From: Mariniflexile jejuense
GTDB taxonomy: Bacteria; Bacteroidota; Bacteroidia; Flavobacteriales; Flavobacteriaceae
NCBI RefSeq assembly: GCF_042675665.1
Contig: NZ_JBHTJI010000001.1
Coordinates: 1,488,001 to 1,552,000, forward strand
Direction: 5' to 3'
Length of the DNA: 64,000 nucleotides
In this document: piece by piece, positions 45,633 to 54,516 of the stretch
Layout: every line of letters begins with the position of its first letter
Position numbering within the stretch: position 1 is the stretch's first letter
Program-made: the position numbers and the translations under genes
The notes under the pieces: generated by a model
What the model was told of the DNA's origin: nothing
What the model saw: only the letters and a program-made list of their open reading frames with translations
Databases searched by the model: none

Positions 45633-45830
45633 TTAAGATTTTAAATAAATCAAACTTTGATTTAATTCTGGGTTTTGCTGTACAAGAGAAAGGATAAATT
45701 GTTTGAGATCTTCCAACTCATGTGGTAGTAGCCTTTGTACTGCCTTTTGCACTTCTTTGCAAAACAATGTAACATCAAAACTAACTTTATTAAGTACAGT
45801 TTTTGTATAATCAAGCATTGCTCTTGCCAT
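45633..45830 (-). CDS. Small conserved-type hypothetical protein
   Basis: 65 residues: starts MARAMLDYTKTVLNKVSFD and continues LFCKEVQKAVQRLLPHELEDLKQFIL. It appears helical, soluble and has no signal peptide. A well-placed intrinsic terminator follows and no other frame competes, which supports a real gene. I believe similar short proteins occur in related flavobacteria, but no function can be named. Confidence 0.7.
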   Translation of the reverse strand: MARAMLDYTKTVLNKVSFDVTLFCKEVQKAVQRLLPHELEDLKQFILSLVQQNPELNQSLIYLKS

Positions 45831-46268
45831 AATTTACTAGGGTTTAGGTTATAAATGTAGATTTTTCTAATAGGCTTTACTCTTTTTTAGTTTATAAATT
45901 TAATAAAAATTATCAAGCATTCTTGAATTTTAAATAAAATTAACGTTTTGGTAATTAAACCCTTTTTTATTTAACAAGCATTAAAAAATTAATTTTTTAA
46001 TGCTTTATTACAAATTTTTATTTGTTTTAGTAACAGGTTTATACATTTTAGTAACACTTGTTAATCGATATTTTTTCAGCTTAATATAATTTATGTATTT
46101 TTACATTGTAAATATTTAATGCTAATCTCTCAATCTTCAATTATTATGAATCTATTCAAAATTTTCATTAGTTAAATTTTATGTAATGTGACCATATTAT
46201 AAAATTCTGGTCTAACTACACGAATTGTTTACTAAAATTATCTCTCAACTTTCATTGTCTCTCACACT
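45831..46268. other. Intergenic leader region of the large T9SS protein gene
   Basis: AT-rich. At 46146-46175 there is a 9-codon mini-frame (MNLFKIFIS) whose surroundings, CTCTCAATCTTCAATTATTATGAAT, resemble those of the real start 120 bases later (CTCTCACACTATGAAT). It might be a vestige of a duplicated start or a leader peptide. Nothing else recognised. Confidence 0.4.
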
Positions 46269-49200
46269 ATGAATATCTCTAAAACATTTTCAATATTTCT
46301 TATTTTTATTTTTCTTAACAATACCAATGCACAAACTGGTCCTGGTGGAGTAGGTAACTCAACAGATAATGTATTATGGTTAAAAGCAAATAGTGGCACT
46401 TCCTCTACAGTAAACGGACAGCCTATAAGTTTTTGGAATGATTCTTCAGGAAATTTAAATAATACCTATCAATCAAATATAAACCAACAACCTCTATTTA
46501 CTAGTTCTTTAATTAATGGGTATCCTGCTATACAATTTGATTTTAGTCAAACTGCAGGGCAAAATGATTTTTTAAGTGGTTCTGATGCTCCTAACTTAGA
46601 TAATACTAACGGATTATCAATTTTTAGTGTTATTAGACCCACAAACTCTGGAAGCGCTAGAGCCATAATTTCAAAAAGAAATAATGTTGGAGTTAATCAG
46701 TCTTACATGCTATTTTTTTTTAGTTCTGATTACTTCTATGTTGATATTGATAACAATAATAACCGATTTTCTACTTCACCTACTTCTTACAATACAAATA
46801 CAGATTACATAATAAGCACCCTGTATAATGGCTCTCTACCAACAGCATCGAGAGTAAGTGTTTACAACGGCGAAACATTAGTTACTACAGGAAGTGAATC
46901 ATCGGCTGTAATTCCAGATTATAATTCTCCATTTACTATAGGAGCAACCCATATTGGCGACAATAGAGGCTTTGGCGGTTACATGTCTGAAATTATTGTA
47001 TACAGAAAAACATTGAATACTGCTGAAAGAATTATTGTAAACAACTATCTTTCTTCAAAATACAATCAATCGCTATCTAGCAATGATATATACGTACAAG
47101 ACGATATTGGAAATGGAAACTTTGACCACCATGTAGCAGGTATTGGACAAGCAAGTGATGGCACAAGCCATTTTGATTCTCAAGGAACTGGTATAGTAAG
47201 AATAAACACCCCTAGTACAACTGGCAGCAATAGGTTTTTATTTTGGGGTGAAGAATCACAAAATCCTACATATAATTTTAGCACAAACACAACAAATTAC
47301 ACCCAACAATTAAACTCAAAATGGCGTGTTAGCAGGCAAGGGAATCTTGGAACTGTTACTGTATCTTTTGATATAAGTAGTATGAATTTAACTGGAAAAC
47401 CAAGTTGTTCACCATTACAATTGGTAGTTGATAATAATTACGATTTTTCTTCGCCAAGTGATATTTACAATTTAACAATTGTTGGCAATACAGCTACCGC
47501 CACCGGTGTTTTGCTTCAAAACAACCGCTATTTTACACTTCGCTATGTAGACGAAATTGTTTGGGATGGTTCCAATTTCTTTAATGGTGCTGGAACTGGA
47601 AATGCACCAAACACAACAAACGCTTGCTTAAAATTTACAGTAAAAGCAGGAACAACTAGTACATTAATTTATAATGCCCGCGTTAGAGAAGTTGAAGTTG
47701 AAGCAGGTGCTACATTAAATATTACCAATGGCTTTGTACTTGAAACTGAAAATAAAGTAGTTAACAATGGCACTATAGATTTGTTAGGCGAAGCACAACT
47801 TATACAAAACCACACAGGTGTTTCTTTAAATACAGGTACAGGAAACTTAAAAATTAGGCAACAAGGCACTTCTAATTTATTTAATTATAACTATTGGAGC
47901 GCACCAGTAAATAGAAGTGGCTTTTGGAGAATTGGCTATTTAGAAGACGCAAATGGCAGCAGCATTAATTTTACTAGCGGTCTTAACGGAAACACATCAA
48001 CAACGCCTATTACACTAAGCAACAGATGGCTTTATACTTTTAACGGACCAATTGGAAATTATAATGCTTGGACAAAAATTTCGACTAGTTCAAATTTATT
48101 ACCTGGTATTGGTTATTCTATGAAAGGTTCTGGTGCTGTAACTTCAGAGCAAGAATTTATATTTAGAGGAACACCAAATAATGGTAACTATTCAATACCA
48201 GTAACCGCATTTACAGAAATTTTAGTTGGTAATCCATACCCTTCAGCTTTAGATGCCAACAGGTTTATTCTTGATAATTTACTTACTACAAGTGGCACTT
48301 TATATTTCTGGGAATCTTTCCCTAGCAATAATAGCCATTACTTATCAAATTATGAAGGTGGTTATGCTACTTACAACCTGTTAATGTCTTTACCCGCCAT
48401 TGCAGATGCTTCAGGACTTACAAGCGGTTTAGGAGTAACCGGAAAATCACTCCCTACCCGATATATTAATATTGGACAAGGTTTTTTTACAACTATTCTA
48501 AATTCTGGTTCTTTGCTATTTCAAAATAGTCAACGTTATTTTGCTAGAGAATCATTAAATGAAACTGTTTTTTATAAAGGAAGTAATAAAAGCAAGCAAA
48601 CAAGCACCTTAACAGATGAAAGACCTAAAATTTGGTTTTCATTTACAGATCCTAACAACTATATTAAAACCATTGGACTTGGTTGGGATAGTAATGCGTC
48701 CTATAATTACGATATAGGTTATGATGCAAAAACAAATGAAGATTTCAAGAATGATGTTTATTGGTTATTAAATGACGAAAAATTAGTAATTCAAGCCTTA
48801 CCACAAATTAATATTGATGACATTTTACCGCTTGAAATTAAAATATCCGATGCTGGTTTGTATAAATTTTCATTGAGCAATATGGAAAATATTCCGGAAT
48901 ATTTAAATATATATTTAGTTGATAACATCCAAAGCACCTATTATAATTTAAGAACAACTGAAGCGCAACTAGTTTTAAATTCAGCAACAAAAAGCAATCA
49001 ATTTTCAATAGTATTTAAAGAAAGTAATTTATTAGGAACAACACTTTTTGATAATAAAAACATAGTATCAACATACAATTCAAACACAAAAACACTTGAA
49101 TTACATGCTGAAAATTTATTAAACTCTGTTGAAAGTTTTAAAATATTCAACACGATTGGTCAAGAAGTTTTAAGTATAACATCGCCAACATCTACCAAAA

Positions 49201-49295
49201 TAAACTTATCACTTTTAACCGATGGTGTTTATATTCTTAAAGTTAATATGAAAACCAATAATAACTTGGAAAGTATAAAATTTGTAAAATATTAA
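46269..49295 (+). CDS. Large T9SS-sorted protein with LamG-like domain
   Basis: 1008 residues. Signal peptide (MNISKTFSIFLIFIFLNNTNAQ), then a concanavalin/LamG-like beta-sandwich (about 25-265, VLWLKANSGTSS ... FTIGATHIGDNRGFGGYMSEIIVYRKTL). A second module has HHVAGIGQASDG and FLFWGEESQN. A beta-solenoid segment follows (about 430-520, EIVWDGSNFFNGAGTG ... EVEAGATLNITNGFVLETENKVVNNGTI). The final type A sorting domain (about 925-1008) ends DGVYILKVNMK. Likely a surface adhesin or carbohydrate-binding protein. Stands alone with its own terminator. Confidence 0.85.
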   Translation: MNISKTFSIFLIFIFLNNTNAQTGPGGVGNSTDNVLWLKANSGTSSTVNGQPISFWNDSSGNLNNTYQSNINQQPLFTSSLINGYPAIQFDFSQTAGQNDFLSGSDAPNLDNTNGLSIFSVIRPTNSGSARAIISKRNNVGVNQSYMLFFFSSDYFYVDIDNNNNRFSTSPTSYNTNTDYIISTLYNGSLPTASRVSVYNGETLVTTGSESSAVIPDYNSPFTIGATHIGDNRGFGGYMSEIIVYRKTLNTAERIIVNNYLSSKYNQSLSSNDIYVQDDIGNGNFDHHVAGIGQASDGTSHFDSQGTGIVRINTPSTTGSNRFLFWGEESQNPTYNFSTNTTNYTQQLNSKWRVSRQGNLGTVTVSFDISSMNLTGKPSCSPLQLVVDNNYDFSSPSDIYNLTIVGNTATATGVLLQNNRYFTLRYVDEIVWDGSNFFNGAGTGNAPNTTNACLKFTVKAGTTSTLIYNARVREVEVEAGATLNITNGFVLETENKVVNNGTIDLLGEAQLIQNHTGVSLNTGTGNLKIRQQGTSNLFNYNYWSAPVNRSGFWRIGYLEDANGSSINFTSGLNGNTSTTPITLSNRWLYTFNGPIGNYNAWTKISTSSNLLPGIGYSMKGSGAVTSEQEFIFRGTPNNGNYSIPVTAFTEILVGNPYPSALDANRFILDNLLTTSGTLYFWESFPSNNSHYLSNYEGGYATYNLLMSLPAIADASGLTSGLGVTGKSLPTRYINIGQGFFTTILNSGSLLFQNSQRYFARESLNETVFYKGSNKSKQTSTLTDERPKIWFSFTDPNNYIKTIGLGWDSNASYNYDIGYDAKTNEDFKNDVYWLLNDEKLVIQALPQINIDDILPLEIKISDAGLYKFSLSNMENIPEYLNIYLVDNIQSTYYNLRTTEAQLVLNSATKSNQFSIVFKESNLLGTTLFDNKNIVSTYNSNTKTLELHAENLLNSVESFKIFNTIGQEVLSITSPTSTKINLSLLTDGVYILKVNMKTNNNLESIKFVKY

Positions 49296-49298
49296 ATG

Positions 49299-49327
49299 AA
49301 AAAGCTTGGATAAACTCCAAGCTTTTT
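49299..49327 (+). terminator. Intrinsic terminator after the large T9SS gene
   Basis: Twelve-base stem AAAAAGCTTGGA / TCCAAGCTTTTT with a 5-base loop and further T. It lies 3 bases past the stop codon. Confidence 0.85.
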
Positions 49328-49349
49328 TTATTTCTATTTCTAAGATTTT

Positions 49350-50150
49350 TTAAAACCTATTATCACCATCTAAAAGATTACCTAAACCGCCCAACAAACT
49401 ACCTTCACCTTTATCTTTTCCGCCACCTTGAGGTGCAGAAGCTAACACACGACCAGCCAACCTGCTAAATGGTAATGATTGTATATAAACCGTTCCTGGA
49501 CCTTGAAGTTTGGCAAAAAACAAACCTTCACCACCAAAAATGGTATTTTTAATACCGCCTACAAATTCAATATCGTAATCAATATCTTGAGTGAAACCAA
49601 CAATACAACCAGTATCTACACGCAACGTTTCACCACGCTGTAATACTTTTTTAGCCATGGTACCACCAGCATGCACAAATGCCATACCATCGCCTTCTAG
49701 TTTTTGCATAATAAAACCTTCACCACCAAAAAGTCCACGACCTAATTTTTTTGAAAACTCAATACCAACACTTACACCCTTCGCAGCGCATAAAAACGCA
49801 TCTTTTTGGCAAATGAATTTACCTCTAAATTCGGTTAAGTCTATAGGGATTATTTTTCCGGGATAAGGTGATGCAAAACTAACATTTCGTTTACCAGTTA
49901 GGTTATTATAAAACGCCGTCATAAACAAACTTTCACCTGTAAGAATACGTTTTCCTGCGCCTAAAATTTTTCCTAAAAATCCAGAATCGTTTTGCGAACC
50001 ATCGCCAAAAATAGTTTCCATTTTAATGCCATCGTCCATCATCATAAAACTACCCGCTTCGGCAACAACGCCTTCTTGTGGGTCTAGTTCAATTTCTACG
50101 TATTGCATTTCTTCACCATAAATTCTATAGTCTATTTCGTGCGCTGTCAT
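49350..50150 (-). CDS. AIM24/TIGR00266 family protein
   Basis: 266 residues of beta-rich sequence. Family motifs: QYVEIELDPQEGVVAEAGSFMMMDDGI, SLFMTAFYN, GRGLFGGEGFIMQKLEGDGMAFVHAGGTM and TIFGGEGLFFAKLQGPGTVYIQSLPFSRLA. AIM24-like proteins form a double-psi or tryptophan-attenuator-like fold; in yeast the homologue is mitochondrial. The bacterial role is unknown. A glycine-rich C-terminal tail is present. It may share a transcript with the upstream DUF4442 gene, about 107 bases away. Confidence 0.9.
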   Translation of the reverse strand: MTAHEIDYRIYGEEMQYVEIELDPQEGVVAEAGSFMMMDDGIKMETIFGDGSQNDSGFLGKILGAGKRILTGESLFMTAFYNNLTGKRNVSFASPYPGKIIPIDLTEFRGKFICQKDAFLCAAKGVSVGIEFSKKLGRGLFGGEGFIMQKLEGDGMAFVHAGGTMAKKVLQRGETLRVDTGCIVGFTQDIDYDIEFVGGIKNTIFGGEGLFFAKLQGPGTVYIQSLPFSRLAGRVLASAPQGGGKDKGEGSLLGGLGNLLDGDNRF

Positions 50151-50257
50151 TTTTTATTGTTTTTTGTTGTTTTGCTTATTTGTAGCATTGTTTAATAATT
50201 TGTTACATTTTTTGTTGTTAAGTTGTAAATAAACTATACGACTTTACGACAAACAAC

Positions 50258-50713
50258 TTAACTCTTAGCTTTTATACTCCACTCAAAAACAAAGGTTGAA
50301 ACTTCTACTCCTTCTTCATTTACTCCAATAGAAGTCATTTTAACAATTTGCCCTTCGCCCGTTTCAATGGCTTTTTTTAATGCTTCGTCTATTAATTTTC
50401 CATCATTACACGTAAATGCAATTCTGCCTGTTGCTTTTTTTGTAAATGTTGCTGTGTTTGATGTAACTAACATGGATATTTTTTTACCCGATTCTTTAAT
50501 TTTTAACATCATTAAAGCGCCTGTAGTAAACTCTGCCGCCATACCTTGAACTGCCCAAAACATGGAATTAAAAGGGTTTTGATTTATCCACCTATGTTTT
50601 ACCGTAACAACACATTTATTAGTATCAATATATTGGGTACGAACACCACACAAATACGCTGAAGGCAGTTTAAAAATGGTGAAAGTATTTAGTTTTCTGG
50701 GAGTTATATTCAT
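50258..50713 (-). CDS. DUF4442 hotdog-fold protein
   Basis: 151 residues fitting the DUF4442 family of hotdog (thioesterase-like) proteins: FKLPSAYLCGVRTQYIDTNKCVVTVKHRWINQNPFNSMFWAVQGMAAEFTTGALMM. The central helix begins MFWAVQGMAAEF. Enzyme activity not established; an acyl-thioester substrate would be the inference from the fold. No signal peptide. Confidence 0.85.
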   Translation of the reverse strand: MNITPRKLNTFTIFKLPSAYLCGVRTQYIDTNKCVVTVKHRWINQNPFNSMFWAVQGMAAEFTTGALMMLKIKESGKKISMLVTSNTATFTKKATGRIAFTCNDGKLIDEALKKAIETGEGQIVKMTSIGVNEEGVEVSTFVFEWSIKAKS

Positions 50714-50822
50714 TTATAATAATTTATTTTTTTACTAAGTTATGAAAATATTCTTCATTTTAAAATGTTAATTTTATGTTAAATTATGGTACTATGCGTT
50801 ACATAATACCTGTTTTAAGACA

Positions 50823-50830
50823 TATATTTG
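50823..50830 (+). promoter_or_regulatory. -7 box of the DUF4870 gene
   Basis: TATATTTG (TAnnTTTG), 29 bases before the ATG at 50860. Confidence 0.55.
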
Positions 50831-50859
50831 CATAAGAAACTATTATATGTTTTAAAATC

Positions 50860-51306
50860 ATGCTAGACAATCATCAAAAAAACATCGCAACATTTATTCA
50901 TTTATCAACCTTTAGTAGGTTTTTAATTCCGTTTGGAAATTTTATTGGACCTATTGTATTGTGGGTTGCTAATAAAGAGAAAAGTGTGTTTGTAGACGAA
51001 CACGGAAAACAGGCTATTAACTTTCAAATAAGCATGTTGCTTTATGCTATTATTATTGGAACTATTTCTATCCCTTTTTTTATTTTTAACATATTTAGTG
51101 ATTTCGACTTTATAGATTTTAACGGGTTTAGTGATTTTCATATTAACATAGGAAAACCATCGGCACTTTTATATATAGGTGGTGCTTTGGGTGTGTTGGC
51201 TGTTATTGCTTTTATAATTGAACTTGTATTAATTGTTAATGCCAGTTTAAAGGCTAGAGATGGTGAACATTACAAATACCCTTTTACTATTAATTTTTTA
51301 AAGTAA
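50860..51306 (+). CDS. DUF4870 membrane protein
   Basis: 148 residues with three membrane helices. The DUF4870 sequence IHLSTFSRFLIPFGNFIGPIVLWVANKEKSVFVDEHGKQAINFQISML opens it; a charged loop with DFDFIDFNGFSDF follows, then a last helix pair and KARDGEHYKYPFTINFLK. The family is widespread, function unknown. It lies upstream of the second repeat element and of the PadR operon. Confidence 0.9.
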   Translation: MLDNHQKNIATFIHLSTFSRFLIPFGNFIGPIVLWVANKEKSVFVDEHGKQAINFQISMLLYAIIIGTISIPFFIFNIFSDFDFIDFNGFSDFHINIGKPSALLYIGGALGVLAVIAFIIELVLIVNASLKARDGEHYKYPFTINFLK

Positions 51307-51321
51307 ATAGCAAATACGCCC

Positions 51322-51403
51322 GCGTTAGGGATTGCAGTGGAAAGCCCACAGCGAGGTACGAGCGAGGACTTGTAACGAAAAACCCGACCCGATAGGGTAA
51401 CGC
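51322..51403 (+). repeat. GCGTTA-ended repeat element, copy 2
   Basis: 82 bases with the same inverted ends (GCGTTA / TAACGC) and the same central block as the copy at 8877-8959, in opposite orientation on the chromosome. The end hairpin here is ACCC-GATA-GGGT, where the other copy has a different loop but the same pairing, which suggests the hairpin is maintained. Confidence 0.85.
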
Positions 51404-51490
51404 AAAAAAAAAATTAAAATTTCATCAATAAAAATCATCAAAAATCAATCAAAAAATGAACAGTTTCACAAAATTAAATCGCTTTAGAAC

Positions 51491-51829
51491 ATGAAGATAG
51501 AGAACACAAAAGCACAGATGCGTAAAGGGGTTTTAGAATTCTGCATATTATCGGTATTAAAGGACGACGATGCATACGTAGCAGAAATTTTAGACACCTT
51601 AAAAGACGCAAAACTGCTAGTAGTTGAAGGAACCATTTACCCACTACTTACTAGATTAAAAAATGCCGGACTTTTAAATTACAGATGGGAAGAAAGTACT
51701 TCTGGACCACCAAGAAAATATTATGGATTAACTGAAACCGGAAAATTATTTTTAAACGAATTGAACACCACGTGGAGCGAATTGCAAAACGCTGTGAACT
51801 TAGTAACCAACACAAAAAAACAACATTAA
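51491..51829 (+). CDS. PadR family transcriptional regulator
   Basis: 112 residues, the short PadR form: MRKGVLEFCILSVLKDDDAYVAEIL, the wing VVEGTIYPLLTRLKNAGLLNYRWEESTSGPPRKYYGLTETGK and a short dimerisation helix. It probably represses its own operon. The PspC gene follows after a single base (TAAAATG), so they are coupled; this PadR-PspC pair is common in flavobacteria. Confidence 0.93.
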   Translation: MKIENTKAQMRKGVLEFCILSVLKDDDAYVAEILDTLKDAKLLVVEGTIYPLLTRLKNAGLLNYRWEESTSGPPRKYYGLTETGKLFLNELNTTWSELQNAVNLVTNTKKQH

Positions 51830-51830
51830 A

Positions 51831-53591
51831 ATGAATAAAACAGTCAACATAAATTTAGCAGGAACCTTCTTTCACATTGATGAAGATGCTTATTTAAAAC
51901 TGCAACGTTATCTTGAGGCTATAAAACGTTCATTTACAGACTCTCAAGGTCGTACTGAAATTATTGCAGATATTGAAGCGCGTATTGCCGAACTTTTTAA
52001 TGAGCGTGTGCAAAACGACCGACAAGTAATTAGAATTAAAGAAGTAGACGAAGTTATATCCATCATGGGACAACCAGAAGACTATTTGGTTGATGATGAA
52101 ATATTTGAAGACGAGCCACAAAGTGCTTACGAACGAAAATCGACAGTTTCAAAAAAACTATTTAGAGATACCGACAACTCGTACATTGGTGGTGTAGCAT
52201 CTGGTTTAGGGCATTATTTAGGTATTGATGCCGTTTGGGTTCGCTTACTTTGGGTATTGCTTACCGTTGGTTCTGGTGGTACATTTATATTTATTTATAT
52301 TTTGTTTTGGGTTTTAGTACCTGAAGCAAAAACAACTGCCGAAAAAATAATGATGACGGGCGAACCTGTTAATATTAGTAACATTGAAAAAAAAATAAAA
52401 GATGGGTTTGACACTGTATCTGAAACCGTTTCAGATGTTGCAAAAAACGTAACAGAAGCCGCTAAAAAAGTAGATTTAAAAAAGCAAAGTAACTCTATAA
52501 AATCGAGTTCAAAAACCTTTTTTGATACCATTGCAGACGTTATTATGTTTTTCTTTAAAGTGTTTGCAAAATTTATTGGAATCATATTAATTTTTGTTGG
52601 CGCATCAGCTTTAATTGGTTTAATTATCTGCTTATTTTCATTAGGCGTTACCGATATTGTTCATATTCCAGGTGTTGACATGGCAAATATTGTAAATGCA
52701 GGCAATACGCCTATTTGGGTTGCGTCTTTATTGTTCTTTTTTGCTGTAGCTATTCCGTTTTTCTTTCTATTTTATTTGGGTTTAAAAATTTTAATCACCA
52801 ACTTAAAATCTATAGGTAATATAGCAAAATTCACACTTTTAGGTCTGTGGTTGTTTTCAATAATTGGTTTGATTGTAATTGGTATAAATGAAGCTAGCGA
52901 GCATGCCTATACTGAGCGTGTAATTGAGAAACAAGAAATACCCTTTACAGCTTCCGATACTTTGAAAATTAAAATGGGTGATGACGATTTATTTAATAAC
53001 CGATACTACAGAAATCATTCATTTAAAATAGCAAATAATGATAAAGGTGAAAAAATCATTTATAGTTCGGATATTAGAATTATCATTAAACCAACTACCG
53101 ATACTATTGCAACCATAAGTATTGAAAAAAGTGCCGATGGTAGAAACTACGAAAAAGCCATAGCGCGAGCCAAAAACATACTTTACGGCTATACTTTTGA
53201 AAATAACGAATTGATTTTAAACCCTTATCTATCAACACTTGCTAAAAATAAATTTAGTGATCAAGAAATTGAAGTTACCCTACAGCTTCCAGAAGGTAGT
53301 GTAGTTAAATTAGGTGATAATACAACCCATTATTTAGGGCATGAGTTACATTCAAACCACGTAAACAAATATTTAAATATTACTGAAGATGGCGTAAAGT
53401 GTGATGACTGTGAAGATGATGAATTTGAAATAAATATTGATTCACCAAACGTAATTATAGACGAAAATGGCATTGAAATTAAAAGTGATAATAATACCAT
53501 AAAAATTGACAATAACGGTATTAAAGCCGAATCTGAAGATGTGAAACTAAACATAAATAAGAACGGCGTAAACGTAAAATCTGAAAATTAA
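51831..53591 (+). CDS. PspC domain membrane protein
   Basis: 586 residues. A cytoplasmic N-terminal domain (about 1-105, MNKTVNINLAGTFFHIDEDAYLKLQRYLEAI) leads to the PspC domain (about 105-165, KKLFRDTDNSYIGGVASGLGHYLGIDAVWVRLLWV). Further membrane helices lie at about 245-270, 295-320 and 330-355. The C-terminal half is a periplasmic beta-rich region like GIN/DUF2807 proteins (EVTLQLPEGSVVKLGDN, NVIIDENGIEIKSDNN). A role in envelope-stress sensing is inferred from PspC. Confidence 0.9.
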   Translation: MNKTVNINLAGTFFHIDEDAYLKLQRYLEAIKRSFTDSQGRTEIIADIEARIAELFNERVQNDRQVIRIKEVDEVISIMGQPEDYLVDDEIFEDEPQSAYERKSTVSKKLFRDTDNSYIGGVASGLGHYLGIDAVWVRLLWVLLTVGSGGTFIFIYILFWVLVPEAKTTAEKIMMTGEPVNISNIEKKIKDGFDTVSETVSDVAKNVTEAAKKVDLKKQSNSIKSSSKTFFDTIADVIMFFFKVFAKFIGIILIFVGASALIGLIICLFSLGVTDIVHIPGVDMANIVNAGNTPIWVASLLFFFAVAIPFFFLFYLGLKILITNLKSIGNIAKFTLLGLWLFSIIGLIVIGINEASEHAYTERVIEKQEIPFTASDTLKIKMGDDDLFNNRYYRNHSFKIANNDKGEKIIYSSDIRIIIKPTTDTIATISIEKSADGRNYEKAIARAKNILYGYTFENNELILNPYLSTLAKNKFSDQEIEVTLQLPEGSVVKLGDNTTHYLGHELHSNHVNKYLNITEDGVKCDDCEDDEFEINIDSPNVIIDENGIEIKSDNNTIKIDNNGIKAESEDVKLNINKNGVNVKSEN

Positions 53592-53694
53592 CAATTCAGC
53601 ATTAAAAAACAACGGTTCAGGTATTTAAGTTACTAATCAAAACATAAAAATTAGATATTTGAATTATAAATCATCAATCAAAAAACGAACAATT

Positions 53695-54423
53695 ATGACA
53701 ACATTAGCAAAAATTATTGTAGCAACCCTAATAAGTTTAAGCTTGTTTTCCTGTAACTTCGATATGAATATAAATTCTGGAGTAAAAGGAAGTGGTAATG
53801 TAACCATTGAAAACAGAACCATAACTAAACCATTTACAGCCATAAAAGCAACCGAAGGTTTAGATGTTTACCTTACACAAAGTAACACCGAAAGCATAAG
53901 CGTTGAAGCCGACGATAATTTACAAGAACTTATTGTAACCGAAGTTGTAGATGGCGTTTTAAAAATTCACACAAAACAAAGTATAGGTAAAAGCAAATCG
54001 AAAAAAGTAATGGTAAGCTTTAAAAGTGTTGATGCCATAAAAGCTACAAGCGGAAGCGACGTTTATTCTACAAACACCATTACCGCAAACCATTTAGAGT
54101 TAGAAACCACAAGTGGAAGCGATATGACATTAGCGGTAAACACAAGCAGCATAAATTGCAAATCTACAAGTGGAAGCGATTTAAAACTATCTGGAAAAAC
54201 TAACAAACTAACTGCCGAAGCAACAAGTGGTAGCGACATTAAAGCAGCAGAATTGGTAGCAGAATCTAGTCATGTTAAAGCAACAAGTGGTGCAGATATA
54301 ACCATAAATACCGTAAAAGAATTAACAGCTAGTGCTTCAAGTGGTGGCGACATTAAGTACAAAGGAAACCCAGAAACTATAAATAAAAACGAATCTTCTT
54401 CAGGTAGTGTAAAAAAACAATAA
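53695..54423 (+). CDS. GIN-domain (DUF2807) lipoprotein
   Basis: About 242 residues. Lipoprotein signal (MTTLAKIIVATLISLSLFSC), then one DUF2807 domain made of parallel beta-helix turns. The repeated step ATSGSD or close variants occurs about seven times between residues 115 and 235. It opens GSGNVTIENRTITKPFTAIKATEGLDVYLTQ. Downstream of the PspC gene and probably part of its operon. ATG 53695 gives the signal; the longer frame starts at a TTG that ends GATATTTG, one mismatch from a -7 box. Confidence 0.9.
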   Translation: MTTLAKIIVATLISLSLFSCNFDMNINSGVKGSGNVTIENRTITKPFTAIKATEGLDVYLTQSNTESISVEADDNLQELIVTEVVDGVLKIHTKQSIGKSKSKKVMVSFKSVDAIKATSGSDVYSTNTITANHLELETTSGSDMTLAVNTSSINCKSTSGSDLKLSGKTNKLTAEATSGSDIKAAELVAESSHVKATSGADITINTVKELTASASSGGDIKYKGNPETINKNESSSGSVKKQ

Positions 54424-54445
54424 AACACCTTAAACCAACCATTTT

Positions 54446-54481
54446 AAAACCATCTACAACGTAAGTTTAAGATGGTTTTTT
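54446..54481 (+). terminator. Terminator after the first GIN-domain gene
   Basis: Stem AAAACCATCT / AGATGGTTTT with a 14-base loop and a T tail. The following gene's -7 box begins 4 bases later. Confidence 0.75.
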
Positions 54482-54484
54482 GTT

Positions 54485-54492
54485 TATATTTG
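54485..54492 (+). promoter_or_regulatory. -7 box of the second GIN-domain gene
   Basis: TATATTTG (TAnnTTTG), 24 bases before the ATG at 54517. Confidence 0.6.
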
Positions 54493-54516
54493 TTTATAAC
54501 ACAATATTTTGCTGCC

